From assembly GCF_001981305.1 (NCBI RefSeq), contig NZ_MSCW01000012.1, forward strand, positions 1 through 64,000: a stretch of DNA of 64,000 nt, written 5' to 3'. This DNA comes from Marinobacter lutaoensis (GTDB lineage Bacteria; Pseudomonadota; Gammaproteobacteria; Pseudomonadales; Oleiphilaceae). The notes beneath the pieces were generated by a model. The model was given only the letters and a program-made list of their open reading frames with translations. It searched no databases and was not told the DNA's origin. A program made the position numbers and the translations under genes. This document shows positions 16,792 to 24,327 of the stretch, piece after piece (the first letter of the stretch is position 1; each line of letters begins with the position of its first letter).

Positions 16792-17745
16792 CTAGCGCCA
16801 AATGCCGCCCGGCCGCCAACGGGGGGGCTGGAGGTGTTCCGGTGTGCGCGGCCAGGTGCGGGGGTGGTGCGGCCAGTCTCGGGCCGCGGGGGTGAGGGCC
16901 AGCAGGCGTCGGATGCGTTCGCTGGTGGCCGGGTGGGTGCGCAGCCAGGAGGGTTCGGGGTTACCCCAGCCGGGCAGCAGCCAGCCGCGCCAGGACAGGT
17001 TGGCCCGCTCGATTTTGGCCAGGGCCGAGGCCAGTCCTTCGGGGTCGCCGGTCAGCCGGGCGGCGGCCAGATCGGCGTCGAACTCCCGGACCCGGGATAG
17101 GCCCAGTTGCGCCAGCAACGCCAGCTGCGGAGCCACCGCCAATAGAATCAGAGCGATCCAGGGGATATCCACCGGCATCAGCAGCATCAGGGGCAGCGCC
17201 AGAATCAGCAACAGCAGGCCCGCCAGCGACAGCAGGCTGGTGAGGCGGCTGGCGGCATCGGCCAGGGTCATCACGAACAGGTCGCCGTGGGCGATGTGGG
17301 ACATTTCGTGGGCCAGTACCCCGGTGATCTCCCGGGGCGTCAGGCTGCGCAGCAGACCTTCGGTGACCGCCACCGACGGCTCGTTACGGCTGCCCACCGC
17401 GAACGCGTTGATGGTGTGGCTGGGTACCACGTACAGGCGGGGGGTGCGGGGCAGTTCCGCCCGTTCCGCCAACCGCTGCAACAGGGCCCACAGGTCCGGG
17501 GCCAGCTGCGGCGGCAGGACGCGTGCCCGGTAGGCGGCCAGGGTCAGCCGTCCCCCGGCTGCCGGGGCGCTCAGCACCGCGATCAGGCCGGCGGCCAGGG
17601 CCAGCCAGCGGCCGCTTTCACCAAACAGCAACTCCCCCAACAGCGCCACCAGCCCCAGCAAAAACAGGATCAGCAGAATGCTCTGGATGCGGTTGCGCCA
17701 AGCGGAGCGTTGCCAGGTCGACGGTGTCCCTTGGTGTCCGGTCAT
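16792..17745 (-). CDS. M48-family membrane metalloprotease (HtpX-like)
   Basis: A 317-residue protein with two N-terminal membrane helices (about 20-60), the zinc motif HEMSH (H146, E147, H150) and a further helical hairpin after it. The downstream RVREFDADLAAARLTGD supplies the third ligand (Glu). This is the M48B HtpX-like layout, a membrane protein quality-control protease with its active site in the cytoplasm. HtpX proper is usually under 300 residues and begins differently, so I do not give the symbol. It is divergent from the envelope operon that starts at 17924. Confidence 0.85.
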   Translation of the reverse strand: MTGHQGTPSTWQRSAWRNRIQSILLILFLLGLVALLGELLFGESGRWLALAAGLIAVLSAPAAGGRLTLAAYRARVLPPQLAPDLWALLQRLAERAELPRTPRLYVVPSHTINAFAVGSRNEPSVAVTEGLLRSLTPREITGVLAHEMSHIAHGDLFVMTLADAASRLTSLLSLAGLLLLILALPLMLLMPVDIPWIALILLAVAPQLALLAQLGLSRVREFDADLAAARLTGDPEGLASALAKIERANLSWRGWLLPGWGNPEPSWLRTHPATSERIRRLLALTPAARDWPHHPRTWPRTPEHLQPPRWRPGGIWR

Positions 17746-17923
17746 GGCGTGCCTCGTGCATGGAGTCTCTCTCTCTGGTAGTGGGGGAGGACGCGGGTGT
17801 TTTCAACGGAACATGGTCATTCTCTGCCCAACTTACTAAGATGTCATGAACACAGGGTCTTCTCGGCGGTCATGGTGTCGGCGGGCGGGCGCTCTTCCTC
17901 ACCTGGACTCTCGGGAACCCGAT

Positions 17924-18769
17924 ATGAAGTTTTTTGCCTCCCTGCTGTTGGCGGTGGTCACCCCGGCCGCCTACGCCGCCGACTCTTTGGTTCGAATCGA
18001 CTGCCTGGACGAGACCGATGGGGCTGCCGTCTACCTCGACGGCGAGTACCAGTTCGACTGCGAGCCCTTTGCCAAACGCCCCATCCTGACCCAGGCCGGC
18101 GAGCATGAGGTGACGGTGGTCAAACCGCTGGACCGGGAGTACGAACGGGTGTTTACCCAGACCCTTGAGCTCCGTGCCGGTGAGCCGCAACGGGTACGGG
18201 TGTCGTTGCCAGCCCGGACCCTGACCGCATACGGCCGTGAGCAGGAGGCCCTGCGCCGTGAGCAGGCCCGGATCGCCGCGGAGAAGGCGGAACAGGAACG
18301 CCAGGAACGGGCGCGCCTGGCTGCAGAGGCCGCGGCCCGCGAGGCACTGGAGCAGGATCTGGCCCTGGCGCGCCAGGGCCAGGTGGCGGCGATGCAGCGC
18401 ATGGCCGAGCGCTACGACAAGGGCGACGGCGTCGAGCAGGACCCGGACCAGGCGAGCCACTGGCGTGAGCAGTACCGGCGACAGCAGGAAATCAACCGGT
18501 TGGAAGCGAGCCGGATGGAATACCTCGACATGACCAAGTCGGCGTTGATGGCGATCTACGGGGACGACGGTGAGCCCAGTTTCACGGTGATCATGGTGGC
18601 GCCCACCCTTGTCGCGCCGACGTTTTTCGCCGAGGTGCTGTCCTCGCCCGTCACCACCACCCAGAACATGATGGTCGACAGTGACATTGAAGCCCTGCGG
18701 CAGCAGGCGCATGCCACCCGCTGGGCCAATCCGCAAGCCCTGGTGGCGAGGGTGGCGGACGGACACTGA
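17924..18769 (+). CDS. Periplasmic protein with PEGA-like and Sel1-like segments
   Basis: A 281-residue exported protein. The ATG at 17924 is chosen because it gives a clean signal peptide (MKFFASLLLAVVTPAAYA, cleavage before ADS). Residues about 20-100 are beta-rich and PEGA-like (GAAVYLDGEY, then LRAGEPQRVRVSLP). They are followed by an Arg/Glu/Ala coiled coil (about 105-150), a single Sel1-like repeat (MAERYDKGDGVEQDPDQA) and a tail of unknown fold. It is the first of three tightly spaced genes encoding envelope proteins. The function is unknown; PEGA and Sel1 segments usually mediate protein contacts. Confidence 0.7.
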   Translation: MKFFASLLLAVVTPAAYAADSLVRIDCLDETDGAAVYLDGEYQFDCEPFAKRPILTQAGEHEVTVVKPLDREYERVFTQTLELRAGEPQRVRVSLPARTLTAYGREQEALRREQARIAAEKAEQERQERARLAAEAAAREALEQDLALARQGQVAAMQRMAERYDKGDGVEQDPDQASHWREQYRRQQEINRLEASRMEYLDMTKSALMAIYGDDGEPSFTVIMVAPTLVAPTFFAEVLSSPVTTTQNMMVDSDIEALRQQAHATRWANPQALVARVADGH

Positions 18770-18780
18770 CGGGGTCGCCG

Positions 18781-20265
18781 ATGTCCTGGTTGCGTGCGTG
18801 CTGCCTGCTGGTGCTGGCGGCCTTGACCGGTTGCGCCGGCCTCGGCCCGGTGTCGCCGCCGGCGCCGGACTCGCGGTTTCGCGAACTCGCCCGTTTGGTC
18901 GGGACGGATCCGGAGTCCGGCCCGGGGTTTGCCGCTGAGCTGGCCGCCTACCGAGCGGACCCGGCCTACGCCTGCCGTCGTCCCGCCTTTGCCTACTATT
19001 TTGCCCACCGGTTCGGCCACACACTGGACTACCGTGCCTGCCCCGCCACGGTGCCGTTCTTCCTGCTGGACCGTGATCGGGGTGGCTATCTGGTGCGGGT
19101 GGCGCCATCACGGGTGCGGCGCATTCACATCATGTTCGCCACCGCCGGCGACGGGGTGGCCTCGCGCTTTGGCCACGTATCTCTCCGACTGGTGGTCTGT
19201 CCCGACGTGGGAGCCAGCGATCAGGCGTGCGACGAGAACCTGCTTCAGCATGTGGTGCTCGGCTACGTGGCTCGGGTCAACGAGTTTCACCTGAGCCTGG
19301 TGAAGGGCGTGCTCGGGGGGTACGACGCCCACCTGAGCGGCTTCTCGTTCATGGAGGCGTACCGTGCCAACACGCTGCTGGCGGACCGGGATATCTATTC
19401 CGTGCCGCTGCGGCTGACCTCCGAACAAACCGAGCAGATCGTCCGCGAACTGTCCGAGATCCACTGGAGCTTCCGGGGCGACTACCGCTTCTTCACCAAC
19501 AACTGCGCCACTCTGCTGCAGGACACGCTGGCCGCCGCACTGGCCGGGGCGGCGGAACCGGAGGCGCTGGCGGCTGGGTATCTGCGGCCGGACGCCTTCT
19601 TCTCCGCTTTGCGTGACAGCGATCTGGTGCAGTACGACGTCTTGAACTCGCTGACCGAGGCGGAGCGCCGGGGGTACTTTTTCCGCAGCGCCCGGCCTTA
19701 CTACCAGCAGGCGTTCGAGACCGTCCGGCAGGCGCCGGGGTGGTCCGGTCCGGATTCCCTTCAGGCGTACCTGGCCACCCCGGCCCGCGAGCGCCGGCTG
19801 CAGCTGCTCACATCGGATCGTTTGCTGACCACCTATGCCCGGGACCGGCATGCCTGGGAGGCCCAGGTTCTGCTGGAGGAAAAGGCGCTGATGTCACTGG
19901 CCGATGCCCAGCGACACTCGGTGCTGGCGCTGGTCGCCGAAGAGGGCATGGTGGCACGCCTGGAACGCTACGTGTCGTCCCTTCCGGACCACGACGACCG
20001 CCAGCTGTTGGCACAGTGCTACCTTCGTCCCCTGGCCCGGTTCCGGCAGCGATTGCCGGTATCCGCGGGTATCCCGGGGCCGGACTTCCTTGACCGCTAC
20101 CCGGTGCCTTCGGCCACCTGTGCCGACGGGCGCAACCTGCACCGGGCGAGACAGTTGCTGACGGACTGGCTGCCGGCTGACCACCATGCGGTGCAACGGT
20201 TGCGGATCATTGACCGGGAACTGGAGCAGACCCACGAGAATCTGGCGCAATTGAGGGCGATGTAA
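18781..20265 (+). CDS. DUF4105 lipoprotein, probable permuted papain-fold enzyme
   Basis: A 494-residue lipoprotein: signal ending in the lipobox LTGC (Cys18), then a DUF4105 domain. His132 in SRFGHVSLRL and Cys242 in FFTNNCATLLQ match the conserved His ... Asn-Cys pair of this family. That pair resembles the catalytic dyad of permuted NlpC/P60-LRAT enzymes. No membrane helix after the signal. It is the middle gene of the operon: 11 bp after the PEGA/Sel1 protein and overlapping the next gene by one base. Likely anchored in the periplasm; the substrate (peptide, lipid or wall) is unknown. Confidence 0.75.
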   Translation: MSWLRACCLLVLAALTGCAGLGPVSPPAPDSRFRELARLVGTDPESGPGFAAELAAYRADPAYACRRPAFAYYFAHRFGHTLDYRACPATVPFFLLDRDRGGYLVRVAPSRVRRIHIMFATAGDGVASRFGHVSLRLVVCPDVGASDQACDENLLQHVVLGYVARVNEFHLSLVKGVLGGYDAHLSGFSFMEAYRANTLLADRDIYSVPLRLTSEQTEQIVRELSEIHWSFRGDYRFFTNNCATLLQDTLAAALAGAAEPEALAAGYLRPDAFFSALRDSDLVQYDVLNSLTEAERRGYFFRSARPYYQQAFETVRQAPGWSGPDSLQAYLATPARERRLQLLTSDRLLTTYARDRHAWEAQVLLEEKALMSLADAQRHSVLALVAEEGMVARLERYVSSLPDHDDRQLLAQCYLRPLARFRQRLPVSAGIPGPDFLDRYPVPSATCADGRNLHRARQLLTDWLPADHHAVQRLRIIDRELEQTHENLAQLRAM

Positions 20266-21458
20266 TGAACGCACGACACCTATGCATGAGTCTGGTGGCG
20301 ACCCTGTTGACCCTGTTGGCGGGCGTGCCGGCGGCACAGGCAGAGTCATCGGGAGAGGCGGGCGACATGGCCCGGATGCTGGAACAGCTGGACATGCTGG
20401 ATCAACTGGACCAGCTGGACCGGCAGGACTTCGAGGCGGCCATCGCCAAGGTTTACGCCTGTTCGGATGCCCGTGACTTCGGATGCGCCGACGGCAGCCT
20501 GGCGACGGCCGGGACGCTGGTCTACGACGATGCCTCGCGCCAAGCCCTGGCCGACGCCCGCACATACCGTGGCGATATGCAGCGGATCGCGGAGCAGGAG
20601 CAACAGCGGCTGGCGCGGCAGGCGCGGATTCAGGAATGCAGTGACCGGTGCCCCATGCCCGATCAGTTCGAGGACTGCGTCGAGGGTGACCTCAGCCCCC
20701 GGTACTGTGATGAGCCCTCCTACGATCCCCCCGCCGGTTCCAACTCGAACGATACCTTCGTGGTGTTGAACCAAGCGTTGCAGGAGTTTCAGCGTCAGGC
20801 CGAGAACCAGCTGGCGCAGCGCCAGCAACAGCTGCAGCAGCAACAGCGCCTTTACGAGCAGCAACGGCGCCAGCAGGAGGAGCGGGAGCGCCAGCGTGAG
20901 GCCCAGCGCCGGGAGTGGGAACGCCAGCGGGCGCGGCAGGTGGCTGTGGCGGAGCAACAACAGGCGGAACTGGAGGCGATGCGGCAGCAGGCCGACCAGG
21001 CCCGCCGTCAGGCTGAGGCACGGCAACGGGCGGCCGAGGAAGCCCGGCGCCAGGAAGCGGCGCGCCGGCAAGCCGAGGAGGCGGCGCGACTGGCGCGGCA
21101 ACAGGAGACACTGGAACGGCAACGGGCCCGGGAGCGGGAGCAGGCTGAGCGCGAGGCCCGGCGCACGGCGTATCTGGCCAGCCTGCAGCAGGGCATTCAG
21201 CTCGGTGGCAAGACCTGCTATGGGGAGAAGCACGTGCTGGGCGTCATTCCCAGGATCCGGCCGGAAGAGGTGGCCTGCATCGACGTCCATTTCAACGTTT
21301 ATTGCCCAGGGTCGCCCAGCGTTCAGCACCAGGGCGTCATGCACAACATGGTGAGCAATGCCGGCGGCTGCTTTGGCGATACCACCGAAGTGCCCAAGGG
21401 CATCGGCTGCACGGCGGAAGAGTTCCGGGTCCGGGTGACCCGGGTCACCGGTTGCTGA
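20265..21458 (+). CDS. Exported Cys-rich coiled-coil protein, unknown
   Basis: A 397-residue protein with a signal peptide (cleavage near AAQA-ES). An N-terminal Cys-containing segment (six Cys between residues about 65 and 150) follows, then a long Gln/Arg/Glu coiled coil (about 165-305). The C-terminal domain is about 85 residues with six Cys (KTCYGEK, VACIDV, VYCPG, GGCFGD, GIGCTAEE and a final Cys). Twelve Cys in the mature part suggest disulfides. No known family is recognised. TAATG overlap with the DUF4105 gene implies translational coupling. Confidence 0.7.
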   Translation: MNARHLCMSLVATLLTLLAGVPAAQAESSGEAGDMARMLEQLDMLDQLDQLDRQDFEAAIAKVYACSDARDFGCADGSLATAGTLVYDDASRQALADARTYRGDMQRIAEQEQQRLARQARIQECSDRCPMPDQFEDCVEGDLSPRYCDEPSYDPPAGSNSNDTFVVLNQALQEFQRQAENQLAQRQQQLQQQQRLYEQQRRQQEERERQREAQRREWERQRARQVAVAEQQQAELEAMRQQADQARRQAEARQRAAEEARRQEAARRQAEEAARLARQQETLERQRAREREQAEREARRTAYLASLQQGIQLGGKTCYGEKHVLGVIPRIRPEEVACIDVHFNVYCPGSPSVQHQGVMHNMVSNAGGCFGDTTEVPKGIGCTAEEFRVRVTRVTGC

Positions 21459-21476
21459 GCGGCCACCGGGGCCGGC

Positions 21477-21644
21477 TCAGTCGTCTTCCTCCGCGTCCCG
21501 GGCTTCCATTTCCGCCTGGCGCCGCCGGATCTTTTCCAGCGTCTCCGGGGGCAGGCGGGTGCGGGCGGAGTCGCGCAACAACAACAGGTTGCCGACGATC
21601 AGCCCCAGCGCCAGCAGCAGGATGATCCAGCCAATGGTCGGCAT
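21477..21644 (-). CDS. DUF2897 small membrane protein
   Basis: A 55-residue protein missed by longer ORF cut-offs: one N-terminal membrane helix (MPTIGWIILLLALGLIVGN), then a basic linker and an acidic C-terminus ending EEDD. The helix-plus-charged-tail pattern and N-terminal wording match the DUF2897 family of gammaproteobacteria. The stop is TGA at 21477-21479. It is encoded just downstream of the solute-binding protein on the same strand (11 bp), and is convergent with the envelope operon. Function unknown. Confidence 0.75.
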   Translation of the reverse strand: MPTIGWIILLLALGLIVGNLLLLRDSARTRLPPETLEKIRRRQAEMEARDAEEDD

Positions 21645-21655
21645 GTCTTGGCTCC

Positions 21656-22477
21656 TCAGTGGTGGGTGTAACGGCTGATGTTTTCCTCGATCAGGGCGTC
21701 GATCCTGCCCTGATTCTGCGCCAGCCGCAGCGCGTTGGCGAAGGCCTCGCGCAGGGCCTGGGTGTTGCAGCGAGACCGCTTGGGAAAGGCAAAGTACAGG
21801 TTTTCCACGCTGACGACCTGATCCGAGGCGGTGAACTGGTCCTGCCAGTCGTTGCGGCCGAGTTTCACCCGCCCCTGGAGGGCTTCGTAGAGTACATAGT
21901 CGACCCGTCCGGCCATGGCCATCCGGAATGATTGTTCAATGGAACGGACCGTTTCCAGGCGCAGGTGATTGGCGGCGTAGTCATCGAACGCCTGGCCGAA
22001 GCTGTTGCCGATCAGGGTGGAGCCGACCTTTCCTTCCAGGTCCGACCAGCGGCGGAAGGGGAATTCCCGCCCCCGGGGGAACCAGACCACCGTCGGGATC
22101 CGGGTGATCGCCGGGCGCACGTAGTCCAGATAGCCGGCGCGTTCCTCGGTCATGAAGGCGCCGGCCACCAGATCGATGTCGCCGTTGCGGGCCAGCTTCT
22201 GGACCCGGGCCCAAGAGCCGATGTGGCGGACGTTGGCTGTCACCTCGAGCCCGTCGAAAATTTCTGTCAGCAGCTGCGGCAGAGCCCCCTTGAGCTCGTT
22301 GGAGTCGTCGTTCGGCTGCCAGAGAAAGGGGGGATACTCGGAGTTGCCCGCGATCAGCAGCCGTTCGCAAGGCCAGGGGCTGGCCAGCCCCGCGAGGGGA
22401 AGAACCAGGCAGACAGCCAGGAGACCGGGGGCGAGGACCCGGCGGACGCGGCAGGCAATCAAGGCTGGAATCGACAT
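21656..22477 (-). CDS. Extracellular solute-binding protein, family 3
   Basis: A 273-residue exported protein (hydrophobic signal about residues 12-32) of the SBP_bac_3 family: AGNSEYPPFLWQ, a GDIDLVAGAFMTEERAGYLDYVRP segment and GKVGSTLIGNSFGQ. The family binds polar amino acids for ABC import or senses ligands. No permease or ATPase genes are nearby. It may therefore be an orphan binding protein or a regulator of a membrane enzyme. The only same-strand neighbour is the DUF2897 gene. Confidence 0.8.
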   Translation of the reverse strand: MSIPALIACRVRRVLAPGLLAVCLVLPLAGLASPWPCERLLIAGNSEYPPFLWQPNDDSNELKGALPQLLTEIFDGLEVTANVRHIGSWARVQKLARNGDIDLVAGAFMTEERAGYLDYVRPAITRIPTVVWFPRGREFPFRRWSDLEGKVGSTLIGNSFGQAFDDYAANHLRLETVRSIEQSFRMAMAGRVDYVLYEALQGRVKLGRNDWQDQFTASDQVVSVENLYFAFPKRSRCNTQALREAFANALRLAQNQGRIDALIEENISRYTHH

Positions 22478-22791
22478 CGTGAACGGTTCCCGGAGCTGCA
22501 GGCGAATCGGTATGTTTCAATGTAGCAGGTATGAGCGCCGGGGCGTAAAAAACCCGTAACCTGCCCCTGGCACGCTTGGTTGAAGTTGTCTGGAACGTCC
22601 CCATATCAGCCCATGCGGTTTATTCAGGGGGGCGACCCCGGCGGTGGCGGGTTCGTTGGCCGGGTGGGCGGATAGACACTGCCTATCTGCAATTTGGAAA
22701 TTATCAATTTTAACGAACCTGGAAAAATCCGTATCGTTGTCCCCGTATTGTCTTCACCCAAATACACCAACTGGAAACAGGAGTTTTCGAC
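22478..22791 (+). promoter_or_regulatory. ahpC control region with OxyR-like site and promoter
   Basis: A 314-bp gene-free stretch. At 22672-22686 lies ATAG-N7-CTAT, a perfect match to one half of the OxyR motif. After 7 bp a weaker half (22694-22708) keeps several conserved positions. TTAACG (22710-22715) and TATCGT (22732-22737), spaced 16 bp, follow as -35 and -10. The tetrameric OxyR footprint would abut the -35, the normal activation geometry. The rest (22478-22670) shows nothing further. Confidence 0.65.
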
Positions 22792-23355
22792 ATGGGTATC
22801 ATCAACAGCGAGATCAAGCCGTTCAAAGCGACCGCCTTCAAAGAGGGCGAGTTCGTTGAGATCACCGAAGCCGACGTGAAAGGCAAGTGGGCGGTCTTCT
22901 TCTTCTACCCGGCGGACTTCACCTTCGTGTGCCCGACCGAGCTGGGCGACCTGGCCGACAAGTACGAAGAGCTGCAGAAGCTGGGCGTTGAAGTGTTCTC
23001 CGTGTCCACCGACACGCACTTCACCCACAAAGCATGGCACGACACGTCCGAGACCATCGGCAAGATCAAGTACTACATGGTGGGCGACCAGACCGGCACC
23101 ATCACCAACAACTTCGGTGTCATGCGTGAAGGTCAGGGCCTGGCCGACCGCGCCACCTTCCTGATCGACCCGGACGGCATCATCCAGGCCGTTGAGATCA
23201 CTGCCGAAGGCATCGGCCGCGACGCCGACGACCTGCTGCGTAAGGTCAAGGCTGCTCAGTACGTCCGCAACCATCCGGGTGAAGTATGCCCGGCCAAGTG
23301 GAAAGAAGGCGAAGCGACCCTGGCTCCGTCCCTGGATCTGGTTGGCAAGATCTAA
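22792..23355 (+). CDS. ahpC: Alkyl hydroperoxide reductase subunit C (peroxiredoxin)
   Basis: A 187-residue typical 2-Cys peroxiredoxin: peroxidatic Cys47 in FVCPTE and resolving Cys166 in GEVCPAKW. It reduces H2O2, organic peroxides and peroxynitrite in the cytoplasm and is recycled by AhpF. The length equals E. coli AhpC. An AGGAG site lies 8 bp before the ATG. ahpF is not adjacent but 3.8 kb downstream on the same strand with its own OxyR-like site. Confidence 0.95.
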   Translation: MGIINSEIKPFKATAFKEGEFVEITEADVKGKWAVFFFYPADFTFVCPTELGDLADKYEELQKLGVEVFSVSTDTHFTHKAWHDTSETIGKIKYYMVGDQTGTITNNFGVMREGQGLADRATFLIDPDGIIQAVEITAEGIGRDADDLLRKVKAAQYVRNHPGEVCPAKWKEGEATLAPSLDLVGKI

Positions 23356-23374
23356 GCCTTCCTCGAACCACGGA

Positions 23375-23397
23375 AAACCCCGGTTCGGCCGGGGTTT
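23375..23397 (+). terminator. First of two GC-rich hairpins after ahpC
   Basis: AAACCCCGG-TTCGG-CCGGGGTTT, a perfect 9-bp stem 19 bp after the ahpC stop, followed by AAG rather than a long T run. It is probably a transcription terminator or 3' stabiliser and works symmetrically for the converging DUF3581 gene. Confidence 0.6.
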
Positions 23398-23410
23398 AAG
23401 ACGGCTGACG

Positions 23411-23430
23411 AACCCCGGTTTTCCGGGGTT
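23411..23430 (+). terminator. Second GC-rich hairpin after ahpC
   Basis: AACCCCGG-TTTT-CCGGGGTT, a perfect 8-bp stem with nearly the same stem sequence as the hairpin 14 bp before it. Tandem near-identical hairpins between convergent genes fit a bidirectional terminator. Confidence 0.55.
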
Positions 23431-23484
23431 CGTTGCGTTTGGGGCCCGCGCGCCATGTGAATTCCACGGGGTACCCGCGACGGT

Positions 23485-24192
23485 TTAGCGGATGCCACGA
23501 GCCTTGAGCCGGTAGAATTCCTCGATCACGCCGGCCATTGCCTCTGGGCTGTAGGGCCGCAGGCCGCCGAGCACCAGCTGCTTGGCCATGGTGCCGACCG
23601 GCCGCCCGTCGGCGTGCAGATGGTACTCCAGGGTCACGTGACCACGCTTGCCGGCGGCTTCCAGGGTGGCCTGGTGCAGCGTCAGTTCGGGGTTTCGGGC
23701 GTCGAGGTCGTCCAGGTTCACGCTCATGCTTTCATACATCACCATCGGCCGTTCTGGGTTGAACATCACGCCGTGGCGTTCCATCAGGGGCTTGAGGGTG
23801 TGGGGAAAGTTCTTGCCCGAGGCCGCCACATAGCAGCGGGTCACCGCTTCGAGAACCTCCGGGTCCCGGCTGCAGGCGCCGTTGCGGGTGACGTCCAGGT
23901 AGACTTTGCCGGCGTCGTCACACACCTCTATGCTGCCGTCGCCGTTCTCCCGGAAGGTGACCGGCACGCCGTCGCCGAGCAGGTTGCGGAACTTAAAGGT
24001 CATGTTGCCGGACAAACCAAAGCGAGACAGCACGAGGGCGAACAGCAGGTCTCCGGGCACGCAGAATCGGCGCGCGTCCGGGTCATGTATCGGGTTGAAG
24101 TCGCCGGCGATTTCCTTGGCGAACTGACTGGCCTGGACCGCGGAAATGTGGATGCGTCCATCCCGGACAGAATGAAAACGTTCAAGAAACAT
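23485..24192 (-). CDS. DUF3581 family protein
   Basis: A 235-residue cytoplasmic protein of the DUF3581 family, recognised by its N-terminal HISAVQASQFAKEIAGDFNPIHD. The IAGDFNPIH phrase resembles MaoC-like hotdog hydratases, so a hotdog fold with thioester or acyl binding is possible; this is inference. It has no signal or membrane segment. It is divergent from the P-type ATPase gene and convergent with ahpC. Confidence 0.75.
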   Translation of the reverse strand: MFLERFHSVRDGRIHISAVQASQFAKEIAGDFNPIHDPDARRFCVPGDLLFALVLSRFGLSGNMTFKFRNLLGDGVPVTFRENGDGSIEVCDDAGKVYLDVTRNGACSRDPEVLEAVTRCYVAASGKNFPHTLKPLMERHGVMFNPERPMVMYESMSVNLDDLDARNPELTLHQATLEAAGKRGHVTLEYHLHADGRPVGTMAKQLVLGGLRPYSPEAMAGVIEEFYRLKARGIR

Positions 24193-24327
24193 AGGCTACC
24201 TTTCCCGATGCCAGGTCTGGCGGGCAAGTGAACGGAACAAACCCGGCTATGATAGTGGAGTCGTCCGTTGGCCCCAATGCGCTATTTGTCCTAGTGTCCA
24301 CGCACTCCAGCCGTCAGGGAACCTGCC

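Noticed and set aside
20760..21170. Possible CRISPR-like or DNA repeat
   Set aside because: The apparent repetition comes from CAG/CGG-rich codons of a Gln/Arg coiled coil in the coding gene, without fixed repeat and spacer lengths.
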